Source: Clostridia bacterium
GTDB lineage: Bacteria; Bacillota; Clostridia; Christensenellales; Aristaeellaceae
Assembly (NCBI GenBank): GCA_017537105.1
Contig: JAFWBZ010000288.1
Coordinates: 1 to 9,389, forward strand
DNA length: 9,389 nucleotides
Reading direction: 5' to 3'
Made by a program: the position numbers and the translations under genes. Of this stretch, positions 1 through 6,458 are shown piece by piece (positions within the stretch are counted from its first letter, which is position 1; each line of letters begins with the position of its first letter). The notes beneath the pieces are model-generated. The model was not told where the DNA came from and made no database searches. It was given only the letters and a program-made list of their open reading frames with translations.

Positions 1-551
1 CCAAGTACGGATTCCAGTCCGTGGACGGCAAGGCCATCACGGGCCTGGCGCATCTGCTGGCGGGCCGCGCCAGCGAAGATGAGGTCATCTATTCCACGGA
101 TATTCCCGGCGCCTACGTGGTGCCGGTGGGCAGGGACATCTCCAATCCGCTGCCGCTGCTGAACTCGTCGCGGTTCGGAAAGCTGCTGGACCACCTGGCG
201 CAGCGCGCGGACTATGTCATCGTGGACGCGCCGCCCGTGGGAACGGTCATCGACGCCGCGCAGATCGTGAAATCCTGCGACGGCACGCTGCTGACAGTGG
301 CGTGGAATGCGGTGCACCGGCAGGAGCTGCTGGAGACCAAGGCCCAGCTGGACCAGACCGGCGTGCCGATCCTGGGGACGGTGCTCAACATGGTTGAGTA
401 CGACAACTATGTCAACCGCAAGTACTACTACAAGTCGTATTATTCCCACTACGATCGGTATTACGGCAACCGGGATTCCGAGACCAAGTCGACGCAGCCG
501 AAGAAAAAGCCGCAGCCGAAGAAGCGGACGGCGACTGTGAGCGAAAAATGA
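1..551 (+). CDS. cpsD: CpsD/CapB-type tyrosine kinase (BY-kinase), C-terminal part
   Basis: The gene is cut by the left edge; the reading frame begins at position 3 and shows 182 residues up to TGA at 549-551. Bacterial tyrosine kinases of this family are cytoplasmic P-loop ATPases that autophosphorylate a C-terminal tyrosine cluster and control chain length or export of capsule and exopolysaccharide, usually with a membrane activator (CpsC/Wzz type). Visible family features are GLAHLLAGR near the start, the segment SNPLPLLNSSRF, the Walker B motif YVIVDAPPVG followed by TVIDA, and GTVLNMV before the tail. The Walker A and A' motifs lie outside the window. The tail (399-464) has ten tyrosines in about 22 residues, as expected for the autophosphorylation cluster, and then a Lys/Pro-rich end. 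The stop overlaps the next start as ATGA, so the two genes are probably translationally coupled. Family assignment is secure; the polysaccharide served is unknown. Confidence 0.92.
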   Translation, partial: KYGFQSVDGKAITGLAHLLAGRASEDEVIYSTDIPGAYVVPVGRDISNPLPLLNSSRFGKLLDHLAQRADYVIVDAPPVGTVIDAAQIVKSCDGTLLTVAWNAVHRQELLETKAQLDQTGVPILGTVLNMVEYDNYVNRKYYYKSYYSHYDRYYGNRDSETKSTQPKKKPQPKKRTATVSEK

Positions 552-1270
552 CGGGATTCAGGGATATACACGCCCACTTCGTCTATGGCGTCGACGACGG
601 CGCCCAGACGCGGGACGACATGTACGCCATGCTCGACGCCGCCTTTCGGGACGGCGTCACCGATTTGTGTGCGACGCCGCACGTCACGCCGGGGCTCAAG
701 CCCTTCGACGGGCTGTCGTTTTCCCGGCACTTTGACCTGGCGCAGGAATACTGCCGGCAGCAGGGCTATCCCATGGTGCTGCACGCGGGGGCGGAGATCC
801 TCTATACCCCGGCGATGACCCGCTATGCGGAGGACGGGGTGCTGCCCACGCTGGGCAATACGAGCTTCGCCCTGATGGAATTCGTGCCGGACGTGTCGCT
901 GGACGAGGCGGAGCGCGCCATCGACCTGATGGAGCACGCAGGCTACCGGTTGGTCCTGGCACACATCGAGCGCTATCGCTGTATGTTCCGCGGCAATGCC
1001 TACCGAATCAAGCAGAACCACGGCGTGCTGTACCAGGTCAACTGCTCCACGGTGATCGAGCAGCGGCATTTCTTGAAGGCGAAGGAGATTCGCGGTTGGC
1101 TGGAGGACGAGCTCATCGATTACGTCGCCACCGACCAGCACAACTGTACCTATCGCCGGAGCCGCATGCGGGAGGCGTACCGGGCGCTGAAGGAGGAGTA
1201 CGGCGTTCGCTATGCCAACCGGTTGGTGGGATTGAACCGCAAACGGAGCGGACAGGGAAAACCGGAATGA
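548..1270 (+). CDS. cpsB: CpsB/CapC-type PHP-family tyrosine-protein phosphatase
   Basis: This 240-residue protein matches the manganese-dependent PHP phosphatases that dephosphorylate CpsD-type kinases (pneumococcal CpsB and B. subtilis YwqE are about 240-255 residues). The metal-binding set can be placed in order: H8 and H10 in DIHAHF, D17 in VDDG, H45 in ATPH, E83 in HAGAEI, E111 in MEF, H139 in LAHIERY, and D196 and H198 in TDQHN. This is the full ligand set known for CpsB, shifted by a few residues, so the enzyme should be active. The start is the ATG overlapping the kinase stop (ATGA at 548-551). No good Shine-Dalgarno sequence precedes it, which fits translational coupling. It is the last gene of the polysaccharide unit, since a hairpin follows its stop codon directly. 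Protein substrates other than the adjacent kinase are possible but cannot be read from sequence. Confidence 0.93.
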   Translation: MTGFRDIHAHFVYGVDDGAQTRDDMYAMLDAAFRDGVTDLCATPHVTPGLKPFDGLSFSRHFDLAQEYCRQQGYPMVLHAGAEILYTPAMTRYAEDGVLPTLGNTSFALMEFVPDVSLDEAERAIDLMEHAGYRLVLAHIERYRCMFRGNAYRIKQNHGVLYQVNCSTVIEQRHFLKAKEIRGWLEDELIDYVATDQHNCTYRRSRMREAYRALKEEYGVRYANRLVGLNRKRSGQGKPE

Positions 1271-1304
1271 CGGGCGAATCTCTTCGGAGGTTCCGCCCGC
1301 CTTT
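1271..1304 (+). terminator. Probable intrinsic terminator of the polysaccharide operon
   Basis: The stem starts at the first base after the cpsB stop. CGGGCG (1271-1276) pairs with CGCCCG (1294-1299), and AATCTC (1277-1282) pairs with GAGGTT (1287-1292) with one G-U pair. One C (1293) is bulged, and the loop is a C(TTCG)G tetraloop. Only a short T run (1302-1304) follows, so termination may be incomplete. The 3' arm can instead form CGCCCGCC (1294-1301) with GGCGGGCG (1313-1320), a competing 8-bp hairpin. Confidence 0.6.
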
Positions 1305-1323
1305 GCGTTCAGGGCGGGCGAGT

Positions 1324-1369
1324 GCGGAACAACCACGGAGCAAACGGCGAAAATGCGGCATTGTTCCGC
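1324..1369. repeat. Perfect 9-bp inverted repeat in the cpsB-purE intergenic region
   Basis: GCGGAACAA (1324-1332) is repeated in inverted form as TTGTTCCGC (1361-1369) with a 28-base spacer. The spacer's end and the start of the right arm include AATGC-G-GCATT (1352-1362). No T run follows, so this is not an obvious terminator. It could be an operator, an RNA-processing structure or chance in GC-rich DNA; I cannot choose. Confidence 0.5.
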
Positions 1370-1413
1370 TTCACTCGATTCAGCCGGCGGATCCTTGTAT
1401 TAAGCTTTTCCAA

Positions 1414-1433
1414 AAATCCGAACGTTCGGAAAA
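1414..1433 (+). promoter_or_regulatory. PurBox 1 (PurR operator), double-sided
   Basis: The known B. subtilis PurBox consensus is AWWWCCGAACWWT. Positions 1414-1426 match 12 of 13 bases. Read on the other strand, 1421-1433 matches 11 of 13, because the core TCCGAACGTTCGGA (1417-1430) is a perfect 14-bp palindrome. It lies about 70-80 bases upstream of the predicted transcription start of purE, where PurBoxes sit in B. subtilis. In that system PurR represses and PRPP relieves binding. It is not a standard Gram-positive LexA box, which needs four bases between CGAAC and GTTCG. Confidence 0.7.
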
Positions 1434-1444
1434 AATGATGGTTA

Positions 1445-1457
1445 AATATTCGGAATC
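1445..1457 (-). promoter_or_regulatory. PurBox 2 (PurR operator), inverted
   Basis: The minus-strand reading GATTCCGAATATT matches the PurBox consensus at 11 of 13 positions. It is inverted relative to box 1 and 18 bases from it when both are counted as 13-mers, close to the paired arrangement described for Bacillus PurR. It ends three bases before the -35 element, so bound PurR would hinder polymerase. Confidence 0.6.
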
Positions 1458-1460
1458 CCG

Positions 1461-1489
1461 TTGACGACATAATCTGCGCCCGCTATACT
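1461..1489 (+). promoter_or_regulatory. Sigma-A promoter of the purine operon
   Basis: A TTGACG -35 element (1461-1466) and a TATACT -10 element (1484-1489) are separated by exactly 17 bases. The upstream DNA is A/T-rich, in contrast with its GC-rich surroundings. Transcription should begin near 1496, leaving a leader of about 125 bases before purE. Its position just after the PurBoxes ties it to the purine genes. Confidence 0.85.
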
Positions 1490-1496
1490 GGTTTTG

Positions 1497-1512
1497 TCGT
1501 TCCGGGGAACGA
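1497..1512 (+). other. Hairpin at the predicted 5' end of the pur transcript
   Basis: TCGTTC (1497-1502) pairs with GAACGA (1507-1512) around a four-base loop, so the mRNA would start almost directly with a 6-bp stem. As DNA it is a near-perfect palindrome over the expected start site. A 5'-terminal stem can protect mRNA from decay, and a palindrome at +1 can be an operator; the sequence does not decide. Confidence 0.5.
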
Positions 1513-1535
1513 TCACAACGCAAAGGAGGCGCGCC

Positions 1536-1652
1536 GTGACTGGCCGTCCGGCGGGCAGCCCGAGTGGGTTGGCCGCTCTTTTATCGCTTTGCGCATCAGG
1601 AACAATCACGGAGGTTGCATATGAAAAAGGTTGCCATCGTCATGGGCAGTGA
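1536..1652 (+). CDS. Possible 38-residue leader peptide overlapping purE
   Basis: A GTG at 1536 lies six bases after AAAGGAGG (1522-1529), the strongest Shine-Dalgarno match around here. The frame stays open for 38 codons and ends at TGA 1650-1652, 32 bases inside purE in another frame. The peptide begins MTGRPAGSPSG, has a short hydrophobic stretch (LAALLSLCA) and ends GCHRHGQ; I recognise no family. If translated, ribosomes on it would cross the purE ribosome binding site and start codon, so it could act by coupling or attenuation. It is supported only by the ribosome binding site and position, and could be a chance ORF. Confidence 0.35.
   Translation: MTGRPAGSPSGLAALLSLCASGTITEVAYEKGCHRHGQ
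1562..1582 (+). terminator. Weak terminator-like hairpin in the purE leader
   Basis: GAGTGG (1562-1567) pairs with CCGCTC (1573-1578) with one G-U pair around a five-base loop, and TTTT (1579-1582) follows directly. The stem is only 6 bp. TGGCCG at 1541-1546 could instead pair with TGGCCG at 1570-1575, which would break the hairpin. This resembles an attenuator, but is modest evidence. Confidence 0.3.
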
Positions 1653-2118
1653 CAGCGATCTGAAGGCCATGCAGGGCGCGATGGACGCGTTGAAGGCGCT
1701 GGAGGTGCCCTACGCGGTGCGCATCATCTCCGCGCACCGGACGCCGGAGGCCGCGGCGGAATTTGCCAAGAGCGCGTGGGGTGAGGGCTATGGCGTCATC
1801 ATCGCCGCGGCGGGCAAGGCCGCGCACCTGGCGGGCGCCTTCGCGGCGAACACGCTGCTGCCCGTGGTGGGTGTGCCGATGAAGTCCTCCACGCTGGACG
1901 GGCTGGATGCGCTGCTCTCCACGGTGCAGATGCCCTCTGGCATGCCCGTGGCCACGGTGGCCATCGACGGCGCGACCAACGCCGCGCTGCTGGCGGCGCA
2001 GATCCTCGCGCTGTCGGACGGCGCGCTCATGGAGCGCCTGGCCGCCTACCGCACCGCGCAGACCGAGAAGGTGCTCGAGAAGGACCGCAGGATCTCCGAG
2101 GAATACAGCAATCTCTGA
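1621..2118 (+). CDS. purE: N5-carboxyaminoimidazole ribonucleotide mutase PurE
   Basis: PurE class I moves the carboxyl group of N5-CAIR to give CAIR, the substrate for PurC. The 165-residue product has the usual family length and motifs: MGSDSD (8-13), SAHRTP (37-42, with H39), AAGKAAHLAG (63-72, with H69), GVPMKSSTLDG and the MPSGMPVAT segment. The SAHRTP and AAHL signatures fit class I, not the class II AIR carboxylases typified by the Treponema enzyme. The ATG at 1621 is chosen because GGAGG (1610-1614) lies six bases upstream and MKKVAIVMGS is the normal N-terminus. A GTG at 1564 would add 19 residues unlike the family. It is the first main gene of the operon. A class I enzyme normally needs PurK to make its substrate, and no purK is in this window. 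Confidence 0.96.
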   Translation: MKKVAIVMGSDSDLKAMQGAMDALKALEVPYAVRIISAHRTPEAAAEFAKSAWGEGYGVIIAAAGKAAHLAGAFAANTLLPVVGVPMKSSTLDGLDALLSTVQMPSGMPVATVAIDGATNAALLAAQILALSDGALMERLAAYRTAQTEKVLEKDRRISEEYSNL

Positions 2119-2122
2119 CCGA

Positions 2123-2138
2123 CGGGGCCGGCGCCCCG
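2123..2138 (+). other. Hairpin in the purE-purC gap
   Basis: CGGGGC (2123-2128) and GCCCCG (2133-2138) form a perfect 6-bp stem with a CGGC loop, just after the purE stop. No T run follows, so it is more likely to affect mRNA stability between the genes than to terminate. Confidence 0.45.
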
Positions 2139-2175
2139 AAATCCGCGATACAACACATGCAGGAGGAATACAGAC

Positions 2176-2886
<711 letters not shown>

Positions 2887-2895
2887 GGTCGTTTG

Positions 2896-3939
2896 ATGAG
2901 CAACAATAACTCCCATTCCGACAGCTACGCCGCCGCGGGCGTGGACATCACCGCCGGCTATCGCGCCGTCGAGCTGATGAAGGCACACATCGCCCGCACG
3001 AACATCCCCGGCGTGGTCTCCGGCATCGGCGGCTTCGGCGGCCTGTTCGAGCTGGACATGACCGGCCTGACCCGGCCGGTGCTGGTCTCCGGCACCGACG
3101 GCGTGGGCACGAAGCTGAAGCTGGCCTTCCTGATGGACAAGCACGACACCGTGGGCATCGACTGCGTGGCCATGTGCGTCAACGACATCGTGTGCTGCGG
3201 CGCAAAGCCGCTGACCTTCCTGGACTACATCGCCTGCGGCAAGAACGTGCCCGAGCGCATCGCGAAGATCGTCTCCGGCGTGGCCGAGGGCTGCGTGCAG
3301 GCGGGCTGCGCGCTCATCGGCGGCGAGACCGCCGAGATGCCCGGCTTCTATCCCGAAAATGAATACGACCTGGCGGGCTTTTCCGTGGGCGTCGTCGATA
3401 AATCGAAGATCTTCGAGCCGGACTCCGTCCGGGCCGGCGACGCGCTCATCGGCCTTCCGTCCTCCGGCGTGCACTCCAACGGCTTTTCGCTGGTGCGCAA
3501 GGTGTTTGACGTGGAGCGCGGCGGTCTGGACGCCTGGTGCGACGACCTGGGCCGTACGCTGGGCGAAGCGCTGCTGGAGCCCACCCGCATCTACGTGAAG
3601 CCTGTGCTGGCGCTGGCGGAGGCGGTGAAGGTCAAGGCGGCTTCCCACATCACCGGCGGCGGTTTCTACGAGAACATCCCGCGCAGCCTGCCCGAAGGGC
3701 TGACTGCCCGCATCGAGCGGGCCCGGCTGGAGACGCCGCCGCTGTTCGAGCGCATCGCGAAGACCGGCAGCATCCCCGAGCGCGACATGTACAACACCTT
3801 CAATATGGGCATCGGCATGTGCCTCACCGTGGCGGCGGATCAGGCGGACGAGGCGGTCCGCGTGCTGCGCGGCTGCGGGGAGAACGCCCGGATCATCGGA
3901 GAGGTGGTCGAGGGAGGCGAAAGGGTGGCGCTGGTCTGA
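2896..3939 (+). CDS. purM: Phosphoribosylformylglycinamidine cyclo-ligase (AIR synthetase) PurM
   Basis: PurM closes the imidazole ring of FGAM with ATP to form AIR. The 347-residue product shows the family motifs in order: YAAAGVDITAG (11-21), SGTDGVGTKLKLA (65-77, ATP/Mg site), NDIVCCGAKP, GGETAEMPGFY (142-152), GLPSSGVHSNGFSLVRK (176-192) and HITGGGFYENIPR (241-253). The ATG at 2896 is preferred over the TTG one codon earlier; GAGG (2885-2888), overlapping the purC stop, lies seven bases upstream. The stop TGA shares one base with the purN start (TGATG), so the pair is probably translationally coupled. Chemically it follows PurL, whose gene is at the other end of the cluster. Confidence 0.97.
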   Translation: MSNNNSHSDSYAAAGVDITAGYRAVELMKAHIARTNIPGVVSGIGGFGGLFELDMTGLTRPVLVSGTDGVGTKLKLAFLMDKHDTVGIDCVAMCVNDIVCCGAKPLTFLDYIACGKNVPERIAKIVSGVAEGCVQAGCALIGGETAEMPGFYPENEYDLAGFSVGVVDKSKIFEPDSVRAGDALIGLPSSGVHSNGFSLVRKVFDVERGGLDAWCDDLGRTLGEALLEPTRIYVKPVLALAEAVKVKAASHITGGGFYENIPRSLPEGLTARIERARLETPPLFERIAKTGSIPERDMYNTFNMGIGMCLTVAADQADEAVRVLRGCGENARIIGEVVEGGERVALV

Positions 3940-4559
3940 TGGCGGGCGAAAAGACGCGCATCGCGGTGCTGGTCTCCGGCGGCGGCACCAATCTGCAGGC
4001 GCTGATCGACGCGCAGGGCAGGGGAGAGATCCCGGACGGTGAAATCGCCCTGGTCATCTCCAACCATCCCGGCGCCTACGCGCTGGAGCGTGCCGCGCGC
4101 GCGGGCATCGAAACCGCCGTGTGTCCCCGGGCGAAAGGCGAGCCCCGAGAAGCCTTCGAGGCGAAGATCCTCGGTGCCCTTCAGGCCCACGACATTGAAA
4201 TGATCGTGCTGGCGGGCTTCATGGCCATACTTTCCGCGGACTTCGTGGCCCGCTGGCCGGAGCGCATCATCAACATCCATCCGTCGCTGATCCCGTCCTT
4301 CTGCGGCGAGGGCTTCTACGGGCTTCACGTCCACGAGGCCGCGCTGCGATACGGCGTGAAGGTCACCGGTGCGACGGTCCACTACGTCAACGAGATCCCG
4401 GACGGCGGGCGCATCATCGCCCAGAAGGCCGTTGAAATCCGGGAAGGCGATACCCCCGAGGTGCTGCAGCGCCGGGTGATGGAGCAGGCCGAATGGATTC
4501 TGCTGCCCCGGGCCGCGCAGACCGTTGCCAAGCGCATCAGAATGGAGAGAGAGCAATGA
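3939..4559 (+). CDS. purN: Phosphoribosylglycinamide formyltransferase PurN
   Basis: PurN transfers a formyl group from 10-formyltetrahydrofolate to GAR, giving FGAR. The 206-residue protein carries SGGGTNLQALID near the start, ISNHPGAYALERA, LAGFMAIL, and the catalytic set N112 and H114 in INIHPSLIPS plus D145 in IPDGG, matching N106, H108 and D144 of the E. coli enzyme. Between the active-site loop and the substrate loop it has SFCGEGFYGLHVHEA, longer than the E. coli form, a version I associate with Clostridia and Bacteroidetes. The frame extends upstream to 3537, but the ATG overlapping the purM stop is right, because MAGEKTRIAVLVSGGG starts the domain. Its stop overlaps the next start as ATGA (4556-4559). 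Confidence 0.96.
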   Translation: MAGEKTRIAVLVSGGGTNLQALIDAQGRGEIPDGEIALVISNHPGAYALERAARAGIETAVCPRAKGEPREAFEAKILGALQAHDIEMIVLAGFMAILSADFVARWPERIINIHPSLIPSFCGEGFYGLHVHEAALRYGVKVTGATVHYVNEIPDGGRIIAQKAVEIREGDTPEVLQRRVMEQAEWILLPRAAQTVAKRIRMEREQ

Positions 4560-5266
4560 ATACCATGGCACAGGCCGTCGGCGCCACCACCTATCCGGGC
4601 CGCGGCATCATCGTCGGCAAGTCCTCCGACGGCAAGCGCGCCGTTCTGGCGTACTTCATCATGGGCCGCAGCGTCAACAGCCGCAACCGCGTGTTCGTCA
4701 CGGACCAGGGCGGCATTCGCACCGAGGCCTTCGATCCCTCCCAGATGGTGGATCCCAGCCTGATCATCTACTGGCCGGTGCGCGAGACCGGCGACCGCGT
4801 GATCGTCACCAACGGCGACCAGACGGATACCATTTACGACTACATCCGCAACGGCGCTTCCTTCGTGAAGGCCTTGCGCACCCGCACGTTTGAGCCGGAT
4901 GCCCCCAACTTCACGCCCCGCGTGAGCGCCATGGCGACCTTCGGGGACGGCGATTTCCGGCTGGACATGGCCATCCTCCGCGCCGGCGACGCCGAGGGCA
5001 GCTGCTGCACCCGCGTGTTCTGGGAATATGAGAAGCTGGAGGCGGGCAAGGGCTGCTTCCTGCACACCTACCTGTCCGACGGCAATCCCATTCCGTCCTT
5101 TACCGGCGATCCCGAGACCGTGGCCGTGGGCGACGGCGACGCGCAGGCCATCGCGGACGAACTGTGGAGCGGCCTGAACGCCGACAACCGCGTGTCCCTG
5201 TGGGTCATGACCCGCGATCTGGCCACCGGCGAGAGCGAATCCGCCATCATCAATCGCAACCACTGA
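4556..5266 (+). CDS. purO: IMP cyclohydrolase, PurO-like family
   Basis: This enzyme would close FAICAR to IMP, the last step of the pathway. The 236-residue protein resembles archaeal PurO rather than the N-terminal half of PurH. Recognised segments are PGRGIIVGK (14-22), AYFIMGRSVNSRNR (32-45), NGDQTDTIYD (86-95) and TPRVSA (120-125), corresponding to the glycine/arginine and NG(S/D)xTDTI segments of PurO. The ATG at 4556 overlaps the purN stop and has GGAG (4544-4547) eight bases upstream. The next gene is an AICAR transformylase without a cyclohydrolase domain, so the two together replace bifunctional PurH. The functional call rests on remembered PurO motifs plus this strong context; catalytic residues cannot be confirmed by eye. 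Confidence 0.88.
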   Translation: MNTMAQAVGATTYPGRGIIVGKSSDGKRAVLAYFIMGRSVNSRNRVFVTDQGGIRTEAFDPSQMVDPSLIIYWPVRETGDRVIVTNGDQTDTIYDYIRNGASFVKALRTRTFEPDAPNFTPRVSAMATFGDGDFRLDMAILRAGDAEGSCCTRVFWEYEKLEAGKGCFLHTYLSDGNPIPSFTGDPETVAVGDGDAQAIADELWSGLNADNRVSLWVMTRDLATGESESAIINRNH

Positions 5267-5279
5267 GGAGGAACCCATC

Positions 5280-6458
5280 ATGGCGCATGAAATCCAGCTG
5301 AAGTACGGCTGCAATCCCAACCAAAAGCCCGCCCGCATCTTCATGGATGGCGGTGAACTGCCCCTGGAGGTCGTCAACGGCCGCCCCGGCTATATCAATT
5401 TTCTGGACGCGCTGAACAGCTGGCAGCTGGTGAGCGAGCTCAAGAAGGCCACCGGCATGCCCGCCGCGGCGAGCTTCAAGCACGTGAGCCCCGCCGGCGC
5501 CGCCATCGGCCTGCCCCTGACGGACGTGCTGCGGAAGATCTACTTCGTGCCCGCGGACATGGAGCTCTCCCCGCTGGCCTGCGCCTATGCCCGGGCCCGC
5601 GGCGCAGACCGCATGTCCTCCTTCGGCGACTTCATCGCGCTGTCCGACGTGTGCGATCTGGCCACGGCGAAGCTGATCCGCCACGAGGTCTCCGACGGCA
5701 TCATCGCCCCCGGCTACGACGAGGACGCACTGGCGGAGCTGATGGCCAAGCGCAAGGGCGGCTACAACATCATTCGCATCGATCCCGACTACGTGCCCGC
5801 CGAGCTGGAGCGCAAGATGTGCTTCGGCATCACCTTTGAGCAGGGACGCCAGTCGCTGCCCATCGACGAGGCCATGATCTCCAACGTGGTCACCGCCAAC
5901 AAGGCGCTGACTGAGGCCCAGAAGCGGGATCTGCTGATCAGCCTGATCACCCTGAAGTACACCCAGTCCAACTCGGTCTGCTACGTCAAGGATGGCCAGG
6001 CCATCGGCGTGGGCGCGGGCCAGCAGAGCCGCATCCACTGCACCCGCCTGGCGGGTGGCAAGGCCGACAACTGGCACCTGCGCCAGCACGAGAAGGTGCT
6101 GAATCTGCCCTTCCGCGAGGACGTGGGCCGGCCCGAGCGCGACAACGCCATCGACGTCTACATCTCCGAGGATTGGCAGGACGTGCTGGACGACGGCCGC
6201 TGGCAGGCGCTGTTCACCGAGCGCCCCGAACCGCTGACCCGCGAGGAGAAGCGGGCTTACCTCGATACCGTCAGCGACGTGGCCCTGGGCAGCGATGCCT
6301 TCTTCCCCTTCTCGGACAACATCGAGCGCGCGCATCGCAGCGGCGTGACCTGCATCGCCGAGCCCGGCGGCTCCATCCGCGACGACCTGGTGATCGAGAA
6401 GTGCGACGAGTACGGCATCGCCATGGCGTTCACGGGGATCCGCCTGTTCCACCATTAA
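5280..6458 (+). CDS. purH: AICAR formyltransferase, single-domain PurH (C-terminal type)
   Basis: This enzyme transfers a formyl group from 10-formyltetrahydrofolate to AICAR, giving FAICAR. The 392-residue protein has only the transformylase part of PurH and begins almost at once with LKYGCNPNQKP, the LRYGENPHQ equivalent that starts that domain. Further motifs are ASFKHVSPAG with catalytic K67 and H68, VSDGIIAPGY, LKYTQSNSVCYVKDGQ (215-230), GVGAGQQSRIHC (233-244), SDAFFPFSDNI and EPGGSIRDD (361-369). AGGAGG (5266-5271) lies eight bases before the ATG. The cyclohydrolase half of PurH (about 200 residues) is absent and replaced by the preceding PurO-like gene. Stand-alone versions have been called PurV; I use purH as the common symbol. 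After it the compact operon is interrupted by 361 non-coding bases. Confidence 0.93.
   Translation: MAHEIQLKYGCNPNQKPARIFMDGGELPLEVVNGRPGYINFLDALNSWQLVSELKKATGMPAAASFKHVSPAGAAIGLPLTDVLRKIYFVPADMELSPLACAYARARGADRMSSFGDFIALSDVCDLATAKLIRHEVSDGIIAPGYDEDALAELMAKRKGGYNIIRIDPDYVPAELERKMCFGITFEQGRQSLPIDEAMISNVVTANKALTEAQKRDLLISLITLKYTQSNSVCYVKDGQAIGVGAGQQSRIHCTRLAGGKADNWHLRQHEKVLNLPFREDVGRPERDNAIDVYISEDWQDVLDDGRWQALFTERPEPLTREEKRAYLDTVSDVALGSDAFFPFSDNIERAHRSGVTCIAEPGGSIRDDLVIEKCDEYGIAMAFTGIRLFHH

Noticed and set aside
1417..1430. The CCGAAC/GTTCGG palindrome as a LexA (SOS) box
   Set aside because: The Gram-positive SOS box has four bases between CGAAC and GTTCG; here there are none. The purine context and second PurBox fit PurR better.
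1564..1620. A GTG start at 1564 giving PurE 19 more residues
   Set aside because: No good ribosome binding site precedes it and the extra residues are unlike PurE, whereas the ATG at 1621 has GGAGG six bases upstream.
1496..1620. A purine riboswitch in the pur leader
   Set aside because: The leader is only about 125 bases and I could not find the conserved three-way-junction loops of the purine aptamer; an Infernal search could confirm.
3537..3938. Upstream extension of the purN frame inside purM
   Set aside because: It reads through the certain purM gene in another frame with Arg/Gly/Ala-rich composition; PurN begins at 3939.
5250..6455. A 401-codon minus-strand open frame opposite the AICAR transformylase
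   Set aside because: Mirror of the codon pattern of a well-supported gene; no recognisable motif or ribosome binding site.
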